This document shows positions 24,038-32,528 of a stretch of DNA of 47,948 bases, piece by piece. The position numbers were made by a program, and so were the translations under genes. This DNA comes from Fibrobacterota bacterium (lineage in GTDB: Bacteria; Fibrobacterota; Chitinivibrionia; Chitinivibrionales; FEN-1185), in NCBI GenBank assembly GCA_003165595.1, contig PLWQ01000014.1:2084-50031 (forward strand). Direction: 5' to 3'. The first letter of the stretch is position 1. Each line of letters starts with the position of its first letter. The notes beneath the pieces were generated by a model. The model was not told the DNA's origin. It searched no databases and was given only the letters and a program-made list of their open reading frames with translations.

Positions 24038-24052
24038 GCAATAGTAATGCCA
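24038..24052 (-). promoter_or_regulatory. sigma-54 promoter of the flgJNKL operon
   Basis: On the minus strand TGGCATTACTATTGC, followed by T, gives the -24 and -12 elements with exactly ten bases between GG and GC. The start of transcription would be near 24027, leaving a leader of about 19 bases that holds only the ribosome binding site of flgJ. Confidence 0.8.
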
Positions 24053-24295
24053 ATCGGTCATCCTTCAAGAACTCAACGGCTTATTCGCCACGGGCACAAG
24101 AGGCGACCCGGAAGAAATTGCTTGGATACGGCAGATTTGTCCCCCTTCCCGGGGGAAAGCGCCGGCCGCATACGAAGCTATCGCTCCTGGAAGATCGGCC
24201 GCGGACGAGGGTGATTGACTTTGATCCGCAGTGGAATTATTTTACTACTATACTTTACAAATGATATAAGAGACGTATTATCCAAGGAGAACTCC

Positions 24296-24994
24296 ATGAA
24301 GAGATCCGCCGTTCTGATCGGGATGGTTGCAGCTGCGCTTGTCTTTGGACAGGGAAAACCCGAGGAAATGTCGGTGGTGCGGGCCATGCTCGACAGCGCC
24401 GGGCTCGCGGGCACAACCGTTGAAAGCGTGATCAAGACAGATTCGCTCGGCAGGATAGTCTCCCTCGACTTGACAAACAAAGAAATGGAAAAGGGCGGCA
24501 TCAAGGCGATTCCGTCCTCCATAGGCAGGCTCACCTCGCTCACGACCCTGCTGTTGGGCCGCAACGACATAACCGTTGTCCCGCCGGAGATCGGCCTGCT
24601 TACATCGCTTGTCAAGCTCGACCTGCAGTACAACCAGATCGACGAACTGCCGGCAGAGCTGGGCAATTGCGCCGCGCTGCAGGAGCTCGACGTCCGCCAG
24701 AACCAGCTCTCCAGGCTGCCGCGGGAGCTGTTCGCGCTCAAATCGCTGCGGGTCCTGCAGTTGTGGGGCAACCGTTTCACCTCGCTCCCCGAGGAAATAA
24801 GCAAGCTCGCCTCGATCCGCGAGTTGTACCTCATGAACAACAGGCTCATCACGCTTCCCACAAGTATCACCCGGATGAAGGGCCTCACGTACGTTGATTT
24901 TCAGGACAACAAGATCTGCGCACCTTCTCCCGAGCTTGCTGCCTGGCTCACAAAATGGGACGACCGGTGGAAATCCAAGCAGAAGTGCTGGTAG
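24296..24994 (+). CDS. secreted leucine-rich repeat protein
   Basis: A 232-aa protein; ATG 24296 has AAGGAG 6 bases upstream. Residues 1-19 form a signal peptide ending in VFGQG. From residue 50 on, about six LRR units of 23 residues follow (LTSLTTLLLGRNDITVVPPEIG, LTSLVKLDLQYNQIDELPAELG and so on), of the bacterial type with the LP..I/L..L..L pattern. A capping segment with Cys and Trp (APSPELAAWLTKWDDRW...KCW) closes the protein. LRR domains bind proteins; the partner is unknown. It is divergent from the flagellar operon and 3 bases ahead of the amidotransferase gene. Confidence 0.88.
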   Translation: MKRSAVLIGMVAAALVFGQGKPEEMSVVRAMLDSAGLAGTTVESVIKTDSLGRIVSLDLTNKEMEKGGIKAIPSSIGRLTSLTTLLLGRNDITVVPPEIGLLTSLVKLDLQYNQIDELPAELGNCAALQELDVRQNQLSRLPRELFALKSLRVLQLWGNRFTSLPEEISKLASIRELYLMNNRLITLPTSITRMKGLTYVDFQDNKICAPSPELAAWLTKWDDRWKSKQKCW

Positions 24995-24997
24995 GGG

Positions 24998-25690
24998 ATG
25001 CGTCTCCACTATTTTCAGCATGTGCCGTTCGAGAACCCGGCTTTTCTCCTGTCGTGGGCCCGTCGTAAGGGACATTCGGTCACCAAAACCCTTCTGTATG
25101 CGGGCGACGATCCGCTGCTGTCGCCCGGGTATGACCTGCTGGTCGTCATGGGCGGCCCCATGGGCATTTACGAACACGACAAATATCCCTGGCTCATAAA
25201 GGAGAAAGACGCCATCCGCAGGGCAATCGAGGCAAACAAGTTCGTGCTGGGTATTTGCCTGGGCGGACAACTCATCGCCGACGCGCTGGGCGGCCCCGTC
25301 ACGCGCAACGCGCAGAAAGAAATAGGGTGGATGCCGCTTACTCAGACCGACGAAGTTTCGACGCTCAGGCCCTTCGATATTTTCCCCAGGCAGTACCTCG
25401 CGCTTCACTGGCATGGCGACACGTTTGCCGTTCCTCCGGGAGCGGTGCTCCAGAGTTCTAGTGCGGCGTGCGAGAACCAGGGCTTTCTGTACAAACACCG
25501 CGTGATCGGTTTCCAATACCATATAGAGGCCACCGAGGCGAGCGTCGGTGCGCTTGTTGACAATTGCGCAAACGAGCTGATGAATGCCCCCTTTGTCCAC
25601 GAAGCGCAGCGGATAAGGAGCGACACGGCACGGTATCACAAGGACGCCAACGCGCTGATTGAGCGGATGCTCCAGCGGTGGTTGTCGTGA
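24998..25690 (+). CDS. class I glutamine amidotransferase (GMP synthase-like)
   Basis: A 230-aa stand-alone amidotransferase. The nucleophile Cys sits in LGICLGGQLIADALGG, and the His/Glu of the triad in GFQYHIEATEAS. HWHGDTFAVPPGA precedes them, as in relatives of YfeJ/GuaA-N-type proteins. Such proteins hydrolyse glutamine or gamma-glutamyl bonds, but the acceptor of this subgroup is mostly unknown. Length is normal (220-240). It starts 3 bases after the LRR stop with a GGGG just before ATG, so coupled translation is likely. Functional linkage to the LRR protein is not obvious. Confidence 0.9.
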   Translation: MRLHYFQHVPFENPAFLLSWARRKGHSVTKTLLYAGDDPLLSPGYDLLVVMGGPMGIYEHDKYPWLIKEKDAIRRAIEANKFVLGICLGGQLIADALGGPVTRNAQKEIGWMPLTQTDEVSTLRPFDIFPRQYLALHWHGDTFAVPPGAVLQSSSAACENQGFLYKHRVIGFQYHIEATEASVGALVDNCANELMNAPFVHEAQRIRSDTARYHKDANALIERMLQRWLS

Positions 25691-26315
25691 TTTCTACGCC
25701 ATCGTGATGTGCCTTTCTTTGCGATTTCTTGGCGCCCTTTGCGCCTTTGCGGTGAGTTCAAATTTGCTTTCTCTGTGTGCTCTGTGTCTCTGTGGTGAGC
25801 CTTCTTGATCGTTCTGGACACGCGGCTCCCAACCCAATTTTCGAGATGTGAAAATCGATCATCTTTTTCTTGCCTTTTTGCCTTCAAATACCTATCTTTG
25901 AGCCCACGGGGTATGGGTTACCCGCCTGCTTGCAGAGAGAACGAAAACCTCAACGGTTCTCTCAAAAATTCCATGACACCCCGCCTTCTCGTTTCTGTTT
26001 CGCGCTTTTCCAAACATTGCAACGGAAACTGCTTTCGGTGACGGATTTTTTGGTGTCCATTGGCATGGAACTGTCCGGAATCATCCGGCAATCGGTTGCT
26101 GTCCCGGGATCAATCCCAAAGTTTGCGATTCCCCGAAGCTTGCCTCGGGGGCAAGCAAACGACCACAAAATTCTTCTTCCTTAGGGATTGGAAGATGCCT
26201 CGCAGGTTCGCAAGAGCGTCTACTCCTGTAGCGCTGTATGCAGTCGTAGTCGTGGTGCTGCGAGGTTCTTCACTAACCGCTTGACAGATGTTACCCGCCT
26301 TCAGAGGAGATTTGT
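25691..26315. other. gene-free region of 625 bases with dispersed repeats
   Basis: No credible gene is seen. The first part (25735-25800) has the words CCTTTGCGCCTTTGCGGTGA and CTCTGTGTGCTCTGTGTCTC, a kind of intergenic direct word repeat found in many bacteria. Positions 26127-26212 hold copy B of the repeat at 14881. The short frames here have atypical composition and no ribosome binding sites. The ribosome binding site AGAGGAG for the kinase gene closes the region. Confidence 0.6.
26127..26212. repeat. dispersed intergenic repeat, copy B
   Basis: It opens with GATTCCCCGAAGCTTGC and continues with ATTCTTCTTCC, TAGGGATT and GGAAG in the same order as copy A at 14881-14983. Divergence between the copies is moderate and greatest in the spacer. 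Confidence 0.65.
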
Positions 26316-27866
26316 ATGAGCGTTGAGCAATGCATCACAAACTCGGGAGAAATTGAGTCATTGGTGTCGAGTGCTTGTTCAATTCCGAACCGGCTCATGG
26401 AAATGCTGTTCGGCCTTCAGGCCGACGGCGTCATCCTGTGCGACAGCACGGGGAGAATCACCTTTCTTAACAAGTCCGCAAGGGCGCTGATCGGCCTTTC
26501 CGGGGAGGCGGGCGCACGTATTGACATTATGCAAGCTTATAAGACCTTCTACGAGTCGGGAAGAATTCCGTGCGAGAACATCTTTGCCAGGATCGCAAAG
26601 AACCACCGGCCCGTGCAGAACAAGCGCCTGCTGATCTGCGCCGCCGCGAACGGCTCCGAGCGCCTGATTCTCGAAAGCGCGGCGCCGTTGTTTGGTGACT
26701 CGAACGTATTCTGCGGCGCCATCCTCATCCTGCGGGACTTCACCGAAACAATGGACGAGATACGGGTGACCGACAAGATGGAGTCATTCAAGACTCTCGC
26801 CGGCGGGCTGGCCAACGACTTCAACAACCTGCTCACCGTGATCACCAATTCGCTGTTCATGGCGCGCCTCGACCTGAGGCCGGACAGCGACAAGTACCGG
26901 CTGCTCATAAACGCGGAGCAGGCGGCGTTTCAGGCGACCACACTCACCAGTCAGCTGCTGTCCATAGCGGGCGGCGGACGGCCGGTCCTTACCGAAGTTG
27001 ACATAAGGCAAATAGTTTCGAGCCTGGCCGGATTCGTCATCACCAACGAAGCCATAAATTACGATATCAAATACGACGACGATCTGGCGCTCGTGTCGGG
27101 CGATCGCGGGATGCTCGACATGGCCATCGGGAACGTGCTCAAAAACGCGGTTCAGGCGCTGCCCGAAGGCGGCGAAATCCAAGTGCGCGCGGGAAACGTA
27201 CAGGTGGATTCGAACATGCCGCTGCCGCTTGTCGACGGCGAATATGTGCGTGTGTCAATCAGCGACAGCGGCAAGGGCATCCCGCTCGAAAACAAGGCAA
27301 AGGTGTTTGATCCGTTCTTCACCACCAGACCGGATGGCCGCGGCCTGGGGCTGTCGCTTGCGTATTCGGCCGTCCGCCAGCATGGCGGGCACGTTTCCGT
27401 CGAGTCGGGCGCAAGCGGCACGACGGTTTCCATATATCTGCCGAGCCTGATGCGCGCAAGCGCGGAAGAACCAAAGAAGGGCTCCGGTAAAGGCCGTATA
27501 CTTTTTATGGACGACGAAGATTTCCTTCGGCACAGCGCAAACCGCATACTCGCGTATCTCGGCTTTGAGGTCATTACCGCAGCCGACGGCGATGAGGCCG
27601 TCAGGTTGTACAAGGACGCCGACGTTGCGGGGAACCCCTTCGACATCGTGATTCTCGACCTCATGGTCGAACAGGGGCGCGGCGGCAAGGAAGTGGTGGG
27701 GGATATTCTTGCGTGCAACCCCGGCGCACGGGTTGTAATTTCGAGCGGCTTTGTGAGCGACCCGGTGGTGACCAAGTATGCCGACTACGGATTCTGCGGT
27801 GCAATTACCAAACCGTACAACATAGCCGAAATGAACGTAACGCTTTCGAAATTGACAACAAAGTAA
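26316..27866 (+). CDS. PAS hybrid histidine kinase with the phosphoacceptor His replaced by Asn
   Basis: A 516-aa cytoplasmic protein; AGAGGAG precedes ATG 26316. Residues 25-145 form a PAS domain (LQADGVILCDSTGRITFLNKSARALIGL). The dimerisation helix reads KMESFKTLAGGLANDFNNLLTVI: family members have AHDFNN, so the phosphoacceptor His is Asn167 here. The catalytic domain looks complete, with NVLKNAVQALPEGG (N box), DSGKGIP and GRGLGLSL. Residues 393-516 are a receiver domain with Asp448 in VILDLM and a Lys in ITKPYN. Autophosphorylation on His seems impossible, so it may act as a phosphatase, an ATP-sensing partner of another kinase, or a receiver-gated scaffold. No membrane segment is seen. 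Confidence 0.9.
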   Translation: MSVEQCITNSGEIESLVSSACSIPNRLMEMLFGLQADGVILCDSTGRITFLNKSARALIGLSGEAGARIDIMQAYKTFYESGRIPCENIFARIAKNHRPVQNKRLLICAAANGSERLILESAAPLFGDSNVFCGAILILRDFTETMDEIRVTDKMESFKTLAGGLANDFNNLLTVITNSLFMARLDLRPDSDKYRLLINAEQAAFQATTLTSQLLSIAGGGRPVLTEVDIRQIVSSLAGFVITNEAINYDIKYDDDLALVSGDRGMLDMAIGNVLKNAVQALPEGGEIQVRAGNVQVDSNMPLPLVDGEYVRVSISDSGKGIPLENKAKVFDPFFTTRPDGRGLGLSLAYSAVRQHGGHVSVESGASGTTVSIYLPSLMRASAEEPKKGSGKGRILFMDDEDFLRHSANRILAYLGFEVITAADGDEAVRLYKDADVAGNPFDIVILDLMVEQGRGGKEVVGDILACNPGARVVISSGFVSDPVVTKYADYGFCGAITKPYNIAEMNVTLSKLTTK

Positions 27867-28053
27867 TCGGCAAGCAGGACGTTTTCGGAGCCCTCCTTTC
27901 TCCGCAGCGGCCCCGACGCGAAGTGCGGCATGCTGCCGGTTTTTGTGCAAGAATCCCCAAACAGCTCATTTTGTTCTTACCTGGCGCAGCGTATCTTATT
28001 GATACAACCGAAGAAGCCTCCATCGCCTTTTTTTTCCAACGCGGGGTCACCAT

Positions 28054-30612
28054 ATGCGATATCCGGTCCGCATGTACCCGTCACACCGGGCAGTACTCTG
28101 CCTCTTGTTCGTTGCCGTTGCTTCCTCCTGGGGCAGCCCGGAAAAAACCAAAACAGCCGGATCGTCCGGGAGCGTCGTGATCGTGAACCCGGCCTCGTTG
28201 TTCGGCGGCGCGGTTGCCGCTGTTTCGTATGACGGAAAAGACAAGAAGTACGCAACGGGCGATGTTTCGTTTGCGGCGGAAGTCAAGGAAGGCGAATACG
28301 ACGTCTACGCAATGAACGCATCCAAACCCGGCGCAACGATTTCGGTAAAGGACGGAAAAGTACTTTACATAGTAAAAACCAACGACCAGGCCGCCCGGCT
28401 CCTGGTTGAGGCAATGCGCGGCCATGCGGCAGGCCGGGGCGAGCTCAAGAAGATCCTCAAAAACCATCCGTCAACCTACGCGGTTTCCGATTCCGCGGAA
28501 TGGGCCGAAGTGATGATCGTTTGCCCGGCATCGGCCTTTGGGGGTCGGGCCGCGCTCCTGGTCGGCGACAGGCGGCGAAACGAGCCTGTAGCCCAACGCA
28601 CCCTTTCGGCGCACATACTGCCGGGCGCATATGCGGTATACGACAGCTCCTCGGCAAAGCCCATGGCAACCCTCACCGTGGCCTCGGGCGAACTGCTGTA
28701 TGCAGTGAGCCGCGCCGACGCCTCGTCCCAGCGGCAGCTCGGCGACATATTCTATGACAACGGCAACCGCGCGGGCGCCCTTGTATTGTATCGCGGCGCG
28801 CTCGCCGTTGATTCAACGACGTCCGAAATTTACAAACGGTATGCCGACATGGCGCTGGCCCTTGCGGGCGGCAGCGAGGCGATTACCGCCCTGCTGCGGC
28901 TCGACCGGGCTGGCCTGGCAGGCGGTCAGGACTATCAGGCTCTCGGGGGGCTTCTGGCGGCGGCAAACCGGAACGCCGAAGCGCAGGCCATGTATGGCAA
29001 GGCGCTCAAGATGGCAAACAGCAGCCCGTTGGTCTTTGCAGGATTGGGCGCTGCAAAATCCAAGACCGGCGATCTTGCCGGCGCCGCCGCCGCCTACGAA
29101 AACGCCATAAAGCTTGTGCCCGATTCGTGCAAGCTGTACCAGCTTGCCGGGGACGTTTACCTCAGACAAAAAGACACCGCACGGGCAATTGCCGCGTATG
29201 ATCTGTTCTTTCAAAAGGGCGGCAGGAATTCCGCAACGGCGATGGCGGCAGGCCGTTGTGAGTTTGCACAAGGGAATTTTAAGGAAGCAAGGCGCTTCTT
29301 GCAGATGGTGGCAGGCAAAGCCAGACAGAAGCCCGACTATGTCCAAATGCTGGGTGAGTCGCACTACCAGCTCAAGGACTATGCAAAGGCCCAGGTTCTG
29401 CTATCCCAGACCGTAAAGAATTATCCCCATGCCGCGCGATGGCAGGCGACGGCCGAGATGCTCCTGTATTCGCTGGTCAAGACCAAGGACTACACCAAGG
29501 CCGGATTCTGGCTGGAAAAATACGCGAAATCGCCCAAGGCCCAGCCGGCGACGGTAGGTTACTTCCGTGCCGAGCTCAAAGAGCGATCTTCAGCCAAAGC
29601 CGCGACTACCCTGTATGAACAGAACATAAAGAAGTATCCCGGCGATTACCGCAGTTACCTTGGCCTGGGGACCATGCTTTCGGCGGACCCCCAAACCCTC
29701 GGCCGCGCGCTGGAATTGTTGAAAAAATCAACTTCGCTCGCGGACACCGTGGCTGAGGGTTTTTGGGAACTTGCGGCCGTGTACCGGAAGCTCAACAGGC
29801 CCGACGACGAACTGTCGGCCCTCAAGGTTTACAATGCGGCAGACCCCCAGAATGCCGAGACAAACGCTCGCATCGGCGAGCTGATGTTGCGAAAGGGAAA
29901 TGCCGGCGAGGCCGTGGAAAAGCTCGAAGCGGCAACAGCGGCAACCCCGGACGATCCGGCGGTGCTCAAGGCGCTTGCGCAGGGATACGCCGCAACCGGG
30001 AAATACGACACCGCAATCGCCGTGCTCCAGCGCGCCAAGGCAAGCGCCCCCAAGGACCTTGCCGTCCGCGAGCGGCTCATCGACCTGCTGGGCAAACAGG
30101 GTCCTCCGGAAAAACTTCTTGACGAATACAAGCTGATGCTCGACCTGCGGCGGGATACCATTACGCTTTTCACCTACGCCCGCCTGCTGTACGAAAACGG
30201 GAAGTTCGCCGACGCCGAAAATACGCTCGAAGATTTGAGAGCGGTACGGCCCGATTACGTAAAAGGCCTCATGCTGCTGGCCAGGGTGCTCCGGGCGCAG
30301 CAGAAATACCTGCCTGCGGTTGACGTGTACAAAGAGGTCGCCTCCATTGATCCGGGCTCGGTGGAAGCGCTTTTCGAACGGGCGCAGACGCACCTCGAAA
30401 ATGGACAGCCGTACTGGGCCGAACTGTTCTACCAGCGAACGCTCAAGCAGAACCCGCGGTATGCCCGCGCCGAACTCGGGCTGGCGCGTGTGGCGAAACT
30501 GAGGCGCAACTACGCGGCATACAAGCTGCATGTCAACAAGGCGCATGCGCTCGCGCCGGACGATCCGGCCATTGAGCAGGAGCTTGCGGCTGCGGGCAAG
30601 GGATCCTGGTAA
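28054..30612 (+). CDS. large secreted TPR protein with duplicated N-terminal domain
   Basis: An 852-aa protein with an N-terminal signal peptide (cut near ASSWGS). Two similar units of about 75 residues follow: one starts VVIVNPASLFGGAVAAVS and ends VLYIVKTND, the other starts VMIVCPASAFGGRAALLVG and ends LLYAVSRAD. From about residue 225 to the end there are roughly 15 TPR units (e.g. GDIFYDNGNRAGALVLYRGAL, AAYENAIKLVPDSCKLYQLAGDVYL). Exported TPR solenoids often serve as periplasmic scaffolds in secretion or envelope assembly. The paired front units match no family I recognise. The ribosome binding site before ATG 28054 is weak; ATG 28072 is an alternative. Confidence 0.85.
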   Translation: MRYPVRMYPSHRAVLCLLFVAVASSWGSPEKTKTAGSSGSVVIVNPASLFGGAVAAVSYDGKDKKYATGDVSFAAEVKEGEYDVYAMNASKPGATISVKDGKVLYIVKTNDQAARLLVEAMRGHAAGRGELKKILKNHPSTYAVSDSAEWAEVMIVCPASAFGGRAALLVGDRRRNEPVAQRTLSAHILPGAYAVYDSSSAKPMATLTVASGELLYAVSRADASSQRQLGDIFYDNGNRAGALVLYRGALAVDSTTSEIYKRYADMALALAGGSEAITALLRLDRAGLAGGQDYQALGGLLAAANRNAEAQAMYGKALKMANSSPLVFAGLGAAKSKTGDLAGAAAAYENAIKLVPDSCKLYQLAGDVYLRQKDTARAIAAYDLFFQKGGRNSATAMAAGRCEFAQGNFKEARRFLQMVAGKARQKPDYVQMLGESHYQLKDYAKAQVLLSQTVKNYPHAARWQATAEMLLYSLVKTKDYTKAGFWLEKYAKSPKAQPATVGYFRAELKERSSAKAATTLYEQNIKKYPGDYRSYLGLGTMLSADPQTLGRALELLKKSTSLADTVAEGFWELAAVYRKLNRPDDELSALKVYNAADPQNAETNARIGELMLRKGNAGEAVEKLEAATAATPDDPAVLKALAQGYAATGKYDTAIAVLQRAKASAPKDLAVRERLIDLLGKQGPPEKLLDEYKLMLDLRRDTITLFTYARLLYENGKFADAENTLEDLRAVRPDYVKGLMLLARVLRAQQKYLPAVDVYKEVASIDPGSVEALFERAQTHLENGQPYWAELFYQRTLKQNPRYARAELGLARVAKLRRNYAAYKLHVNKAHALAPDDPAIEQELAAAGKGSW

Positions 30613-30643
30613 CTTTGATCTTGGATCCGGCATCCACCGCTTT

Positions 30644-32314
30644 TCACTTTAAACGCGCCTCCGGGTGAGCCCTCATGACTTGCTGCATTGACCCCAACCT
30701 GATTTTTTCCGACAAATAGTATTCGTAATTTCCATCAAACACCCTGATTCTTCCGTGATCCACCTCGAACACCCTGTTGGTGATCTGACGGAGGAAATAC
30801 CTGTCGTGACTCACCAGTAAGACGGTGCCCTGGTATCGGTCGAGCGCGTCGAGCAGCACCTCGCGGGATCTTATGTCGAGGTGGTTGGTCGGTTCGTCGA
30901 GCACCAGACAGTTGAAGGGCGTTGTTAACAAGTGAGACAGGATCACGCGGGTCTTTTCGCCGCCGGAGAGAAAGCTTAGCTTTTTGTAAACCTCGTCGCC
31001 TTTGAACAGGAACGCGGCCAGCAGGTTCCTGAGGGCCGCGTCCTTTGCGGCGGGCAGTTTGTGCTGCAATTCCTCGAACACCGTGCGGTCCGGATCGAGC
31101 GATTCGATCGTCGATTGCCCGAAATAGCCCATGGAGATGCTTGGGCCGACAATCACCTCGCCCGAGGTCGGGGCGGTGAGGCCGCAGAGCGTTTTGAAGA
31201 AGGTGGACTTGCCCGCGCCGTTGACCCCAACCACCGCGATTTTGTCCTGCCGGTGCACGGTTGCGCTAAGCCCGGAAAAAACGGCCTTGTCGCTCCCGTC
31301 CGCATTTTTCCAGGTCTTGGAAAGTGCCCTTATCACCACGACATCATTTGAACCGCGGGCGATTTCGGGAAGCTCAATTGACATTTCATCGTTTTCGGCA
31401 ACGAGTTCCACACGGTCTATTTTTGCCAGCATTTTCACGCGCGACTGCACTTGTGACGCGTGGCTCGCACGCGCCTTGAACCGCGCGATAAATGTTTCTT
31501 CCTTTTTGAGCATACTCTGCTGGCGGTTAAACTCCGCTTCGTTCTGCCGCAGGCGCACGGATTTTTCCTGTTCGTAAAAGTCGTAGTTTCCGGAGAATGT
31601 TGTGACGGATCCGGCGGCGACCTCCACGATCTTGCGAACCACCCTGTTCATAAAATCCCGGTCGTGGGTGGTCATCAGGATCGCGCCTTTGAAGTTCAAA
31701 AGCCAGTCTTCGAGCCAGAGTATGGTTTCCATGTCCAGGTAATTGGTGGGCTCGTCCATGAGGATAAGGTCGGGGAGCGCGATGAGAACCCTGGCGAGGG
31801 CGATTCGCATTTTCCAACCAGAACTGAAATCCTCCAGGGGTTTGTCGTGTTCGTCCGGAAAGATGCCCAGGCCCCCGAGTATGGTTTTGGCATTGGTTTC
31901 GATTTCGAACCCGCCGAGCTTTTCGAACTCGATCTGGTCGTCGCCCATTTTCGCCAGAATCGTTTCCATTTCCTCGGAGCCAAGGCCGGGATCGCACAGC
32001 GCGTCGTTGTACGAGGTGAGGCGTGCCGACAGTTCGCACACCCGCGCGCTGCCTTCAATCACTTCCCTGAGCGCGGAGCGTCCCTTCATGTCTCCCACGC
32101 TCTGCGAAAAATAGGCGATCCGGACGTTGTTCTGGACACTCACGCTTCCCGCATCGGGCTGGACTTCTCCCATAATAATGCGGAACAGGGTTGTTTTCCC
32201 GGCGCCGTTGGGCCCCACAAGGCCGATCTTTTCTCCCGGGAAAATCTGGAAGCTTGCGTTTGTAAAGAGCGGCGTGCCGCTCATGTTCTTGGAGATGGAA
32301 GACAGGGATACCAT
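30644..32314 (-). CDS. ABC-F family ATPase
   Basis: A 556-aa soluble protein with two ABC domains and no membrane segment. Domain 1: GPNGAGKTT, FSSGWKMRIALARVL, LILMDEPTNYLD. Domain 2: GVNGAGKST, LSGGEKTRVILSHLL, CLVLDEPTNHLD. The charged inter-domain linker (YEQEKSVRLRQNEAEFNRQQSMLKKEE) is the arm that reaches the ribosomal P/E region in ABC-F proteins. These factors act on stalled or initiating ribosomes, and some protect against antibiotics; the subgroup is not resolved by eye. The start at ATG 32314 (MVSLSSISKNM) is chosen because ABC homology begins there; its ribosome binding site is weak. It is convergent with the TPR gene. Confidence 0.94.
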   Translation of the reverse strand: MVSLSSISKNMSGTPLFTNASFQIFPGEKIGLVGPNGAGKTTLFRIIMGEVQPDAGSVSVQNNVRIAYFSQSVGDMKGRSALREVIEGSARVCELSARLTSYNDALCDPGLGSEEMETILAKMGDDQIEFEKLGGFEIETNAKTILGGLGIFPDEHDKPLEDFSSGWKMRIALARVLIALPDLILMDEPTNYLDMETILWLEDWLLNFKGAILMTTHDRDFMNRVVRKIVEVAAGSVTTFSGNYDFYEQEKSVRLRQNEAEFNRQQSMLKKEETFIARFKARASHASQVQSRVKMLAKIDRVELVAENDEMSIELPEIARGSNDVVVIRALSKTWKNADGSDKAVFSGLSATVHRQDKIAVVGVNGAGKSTFFKTLCGLTAPTSGEVIVGPSISMGYFGQSTIESLDPDRTVFEELQHKLPAAKDAALRNLLAAFLFKGDEVYKKLSFLSGGEKTRVILSHLLTTPFNCLVLDEPTNHLDIRSREVLLDALDRYQGTVLLVSHDRYFLRQITNRVFEVDHGRIRVFDGNYEYYLSEKIRLGSMQQVMRAHPEARLK

Positions 32315-32528
32315 GTAACCAGGTTCTCTTTTTCTTCTTGCGAGGAATGAAAGCAATTCACAGCAGCTTTGAGTTCGAAGAAAATATATCGGGATCGGGC
32401 GGCTGCGACGATAACTCAACTAACTAAGCAGGCGCCAGACTGCGTTGCCACAGTTTGCGAAAGGCTGTACTTCTCCTTCGAAAACTCCTGACCAATCCAC
32501 CAAAACGAGATATATTTACACTACACCT

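Noticed and set aside
24009-24068. Longer start for FlgJ at 24068
   Set aside because: It lies upstream of the sigma-54 promoter (24038-24052), so it would not be on the mRNA; ATG 24008 has a ribosome binding site.
24278-25639. A 453-residue open frame on the minus strand
   Set aside because: It is antisense to the LRR and amidotransferase genes, has no ribosome binding site, and its composition is that of a shadow of GC-rich codons.
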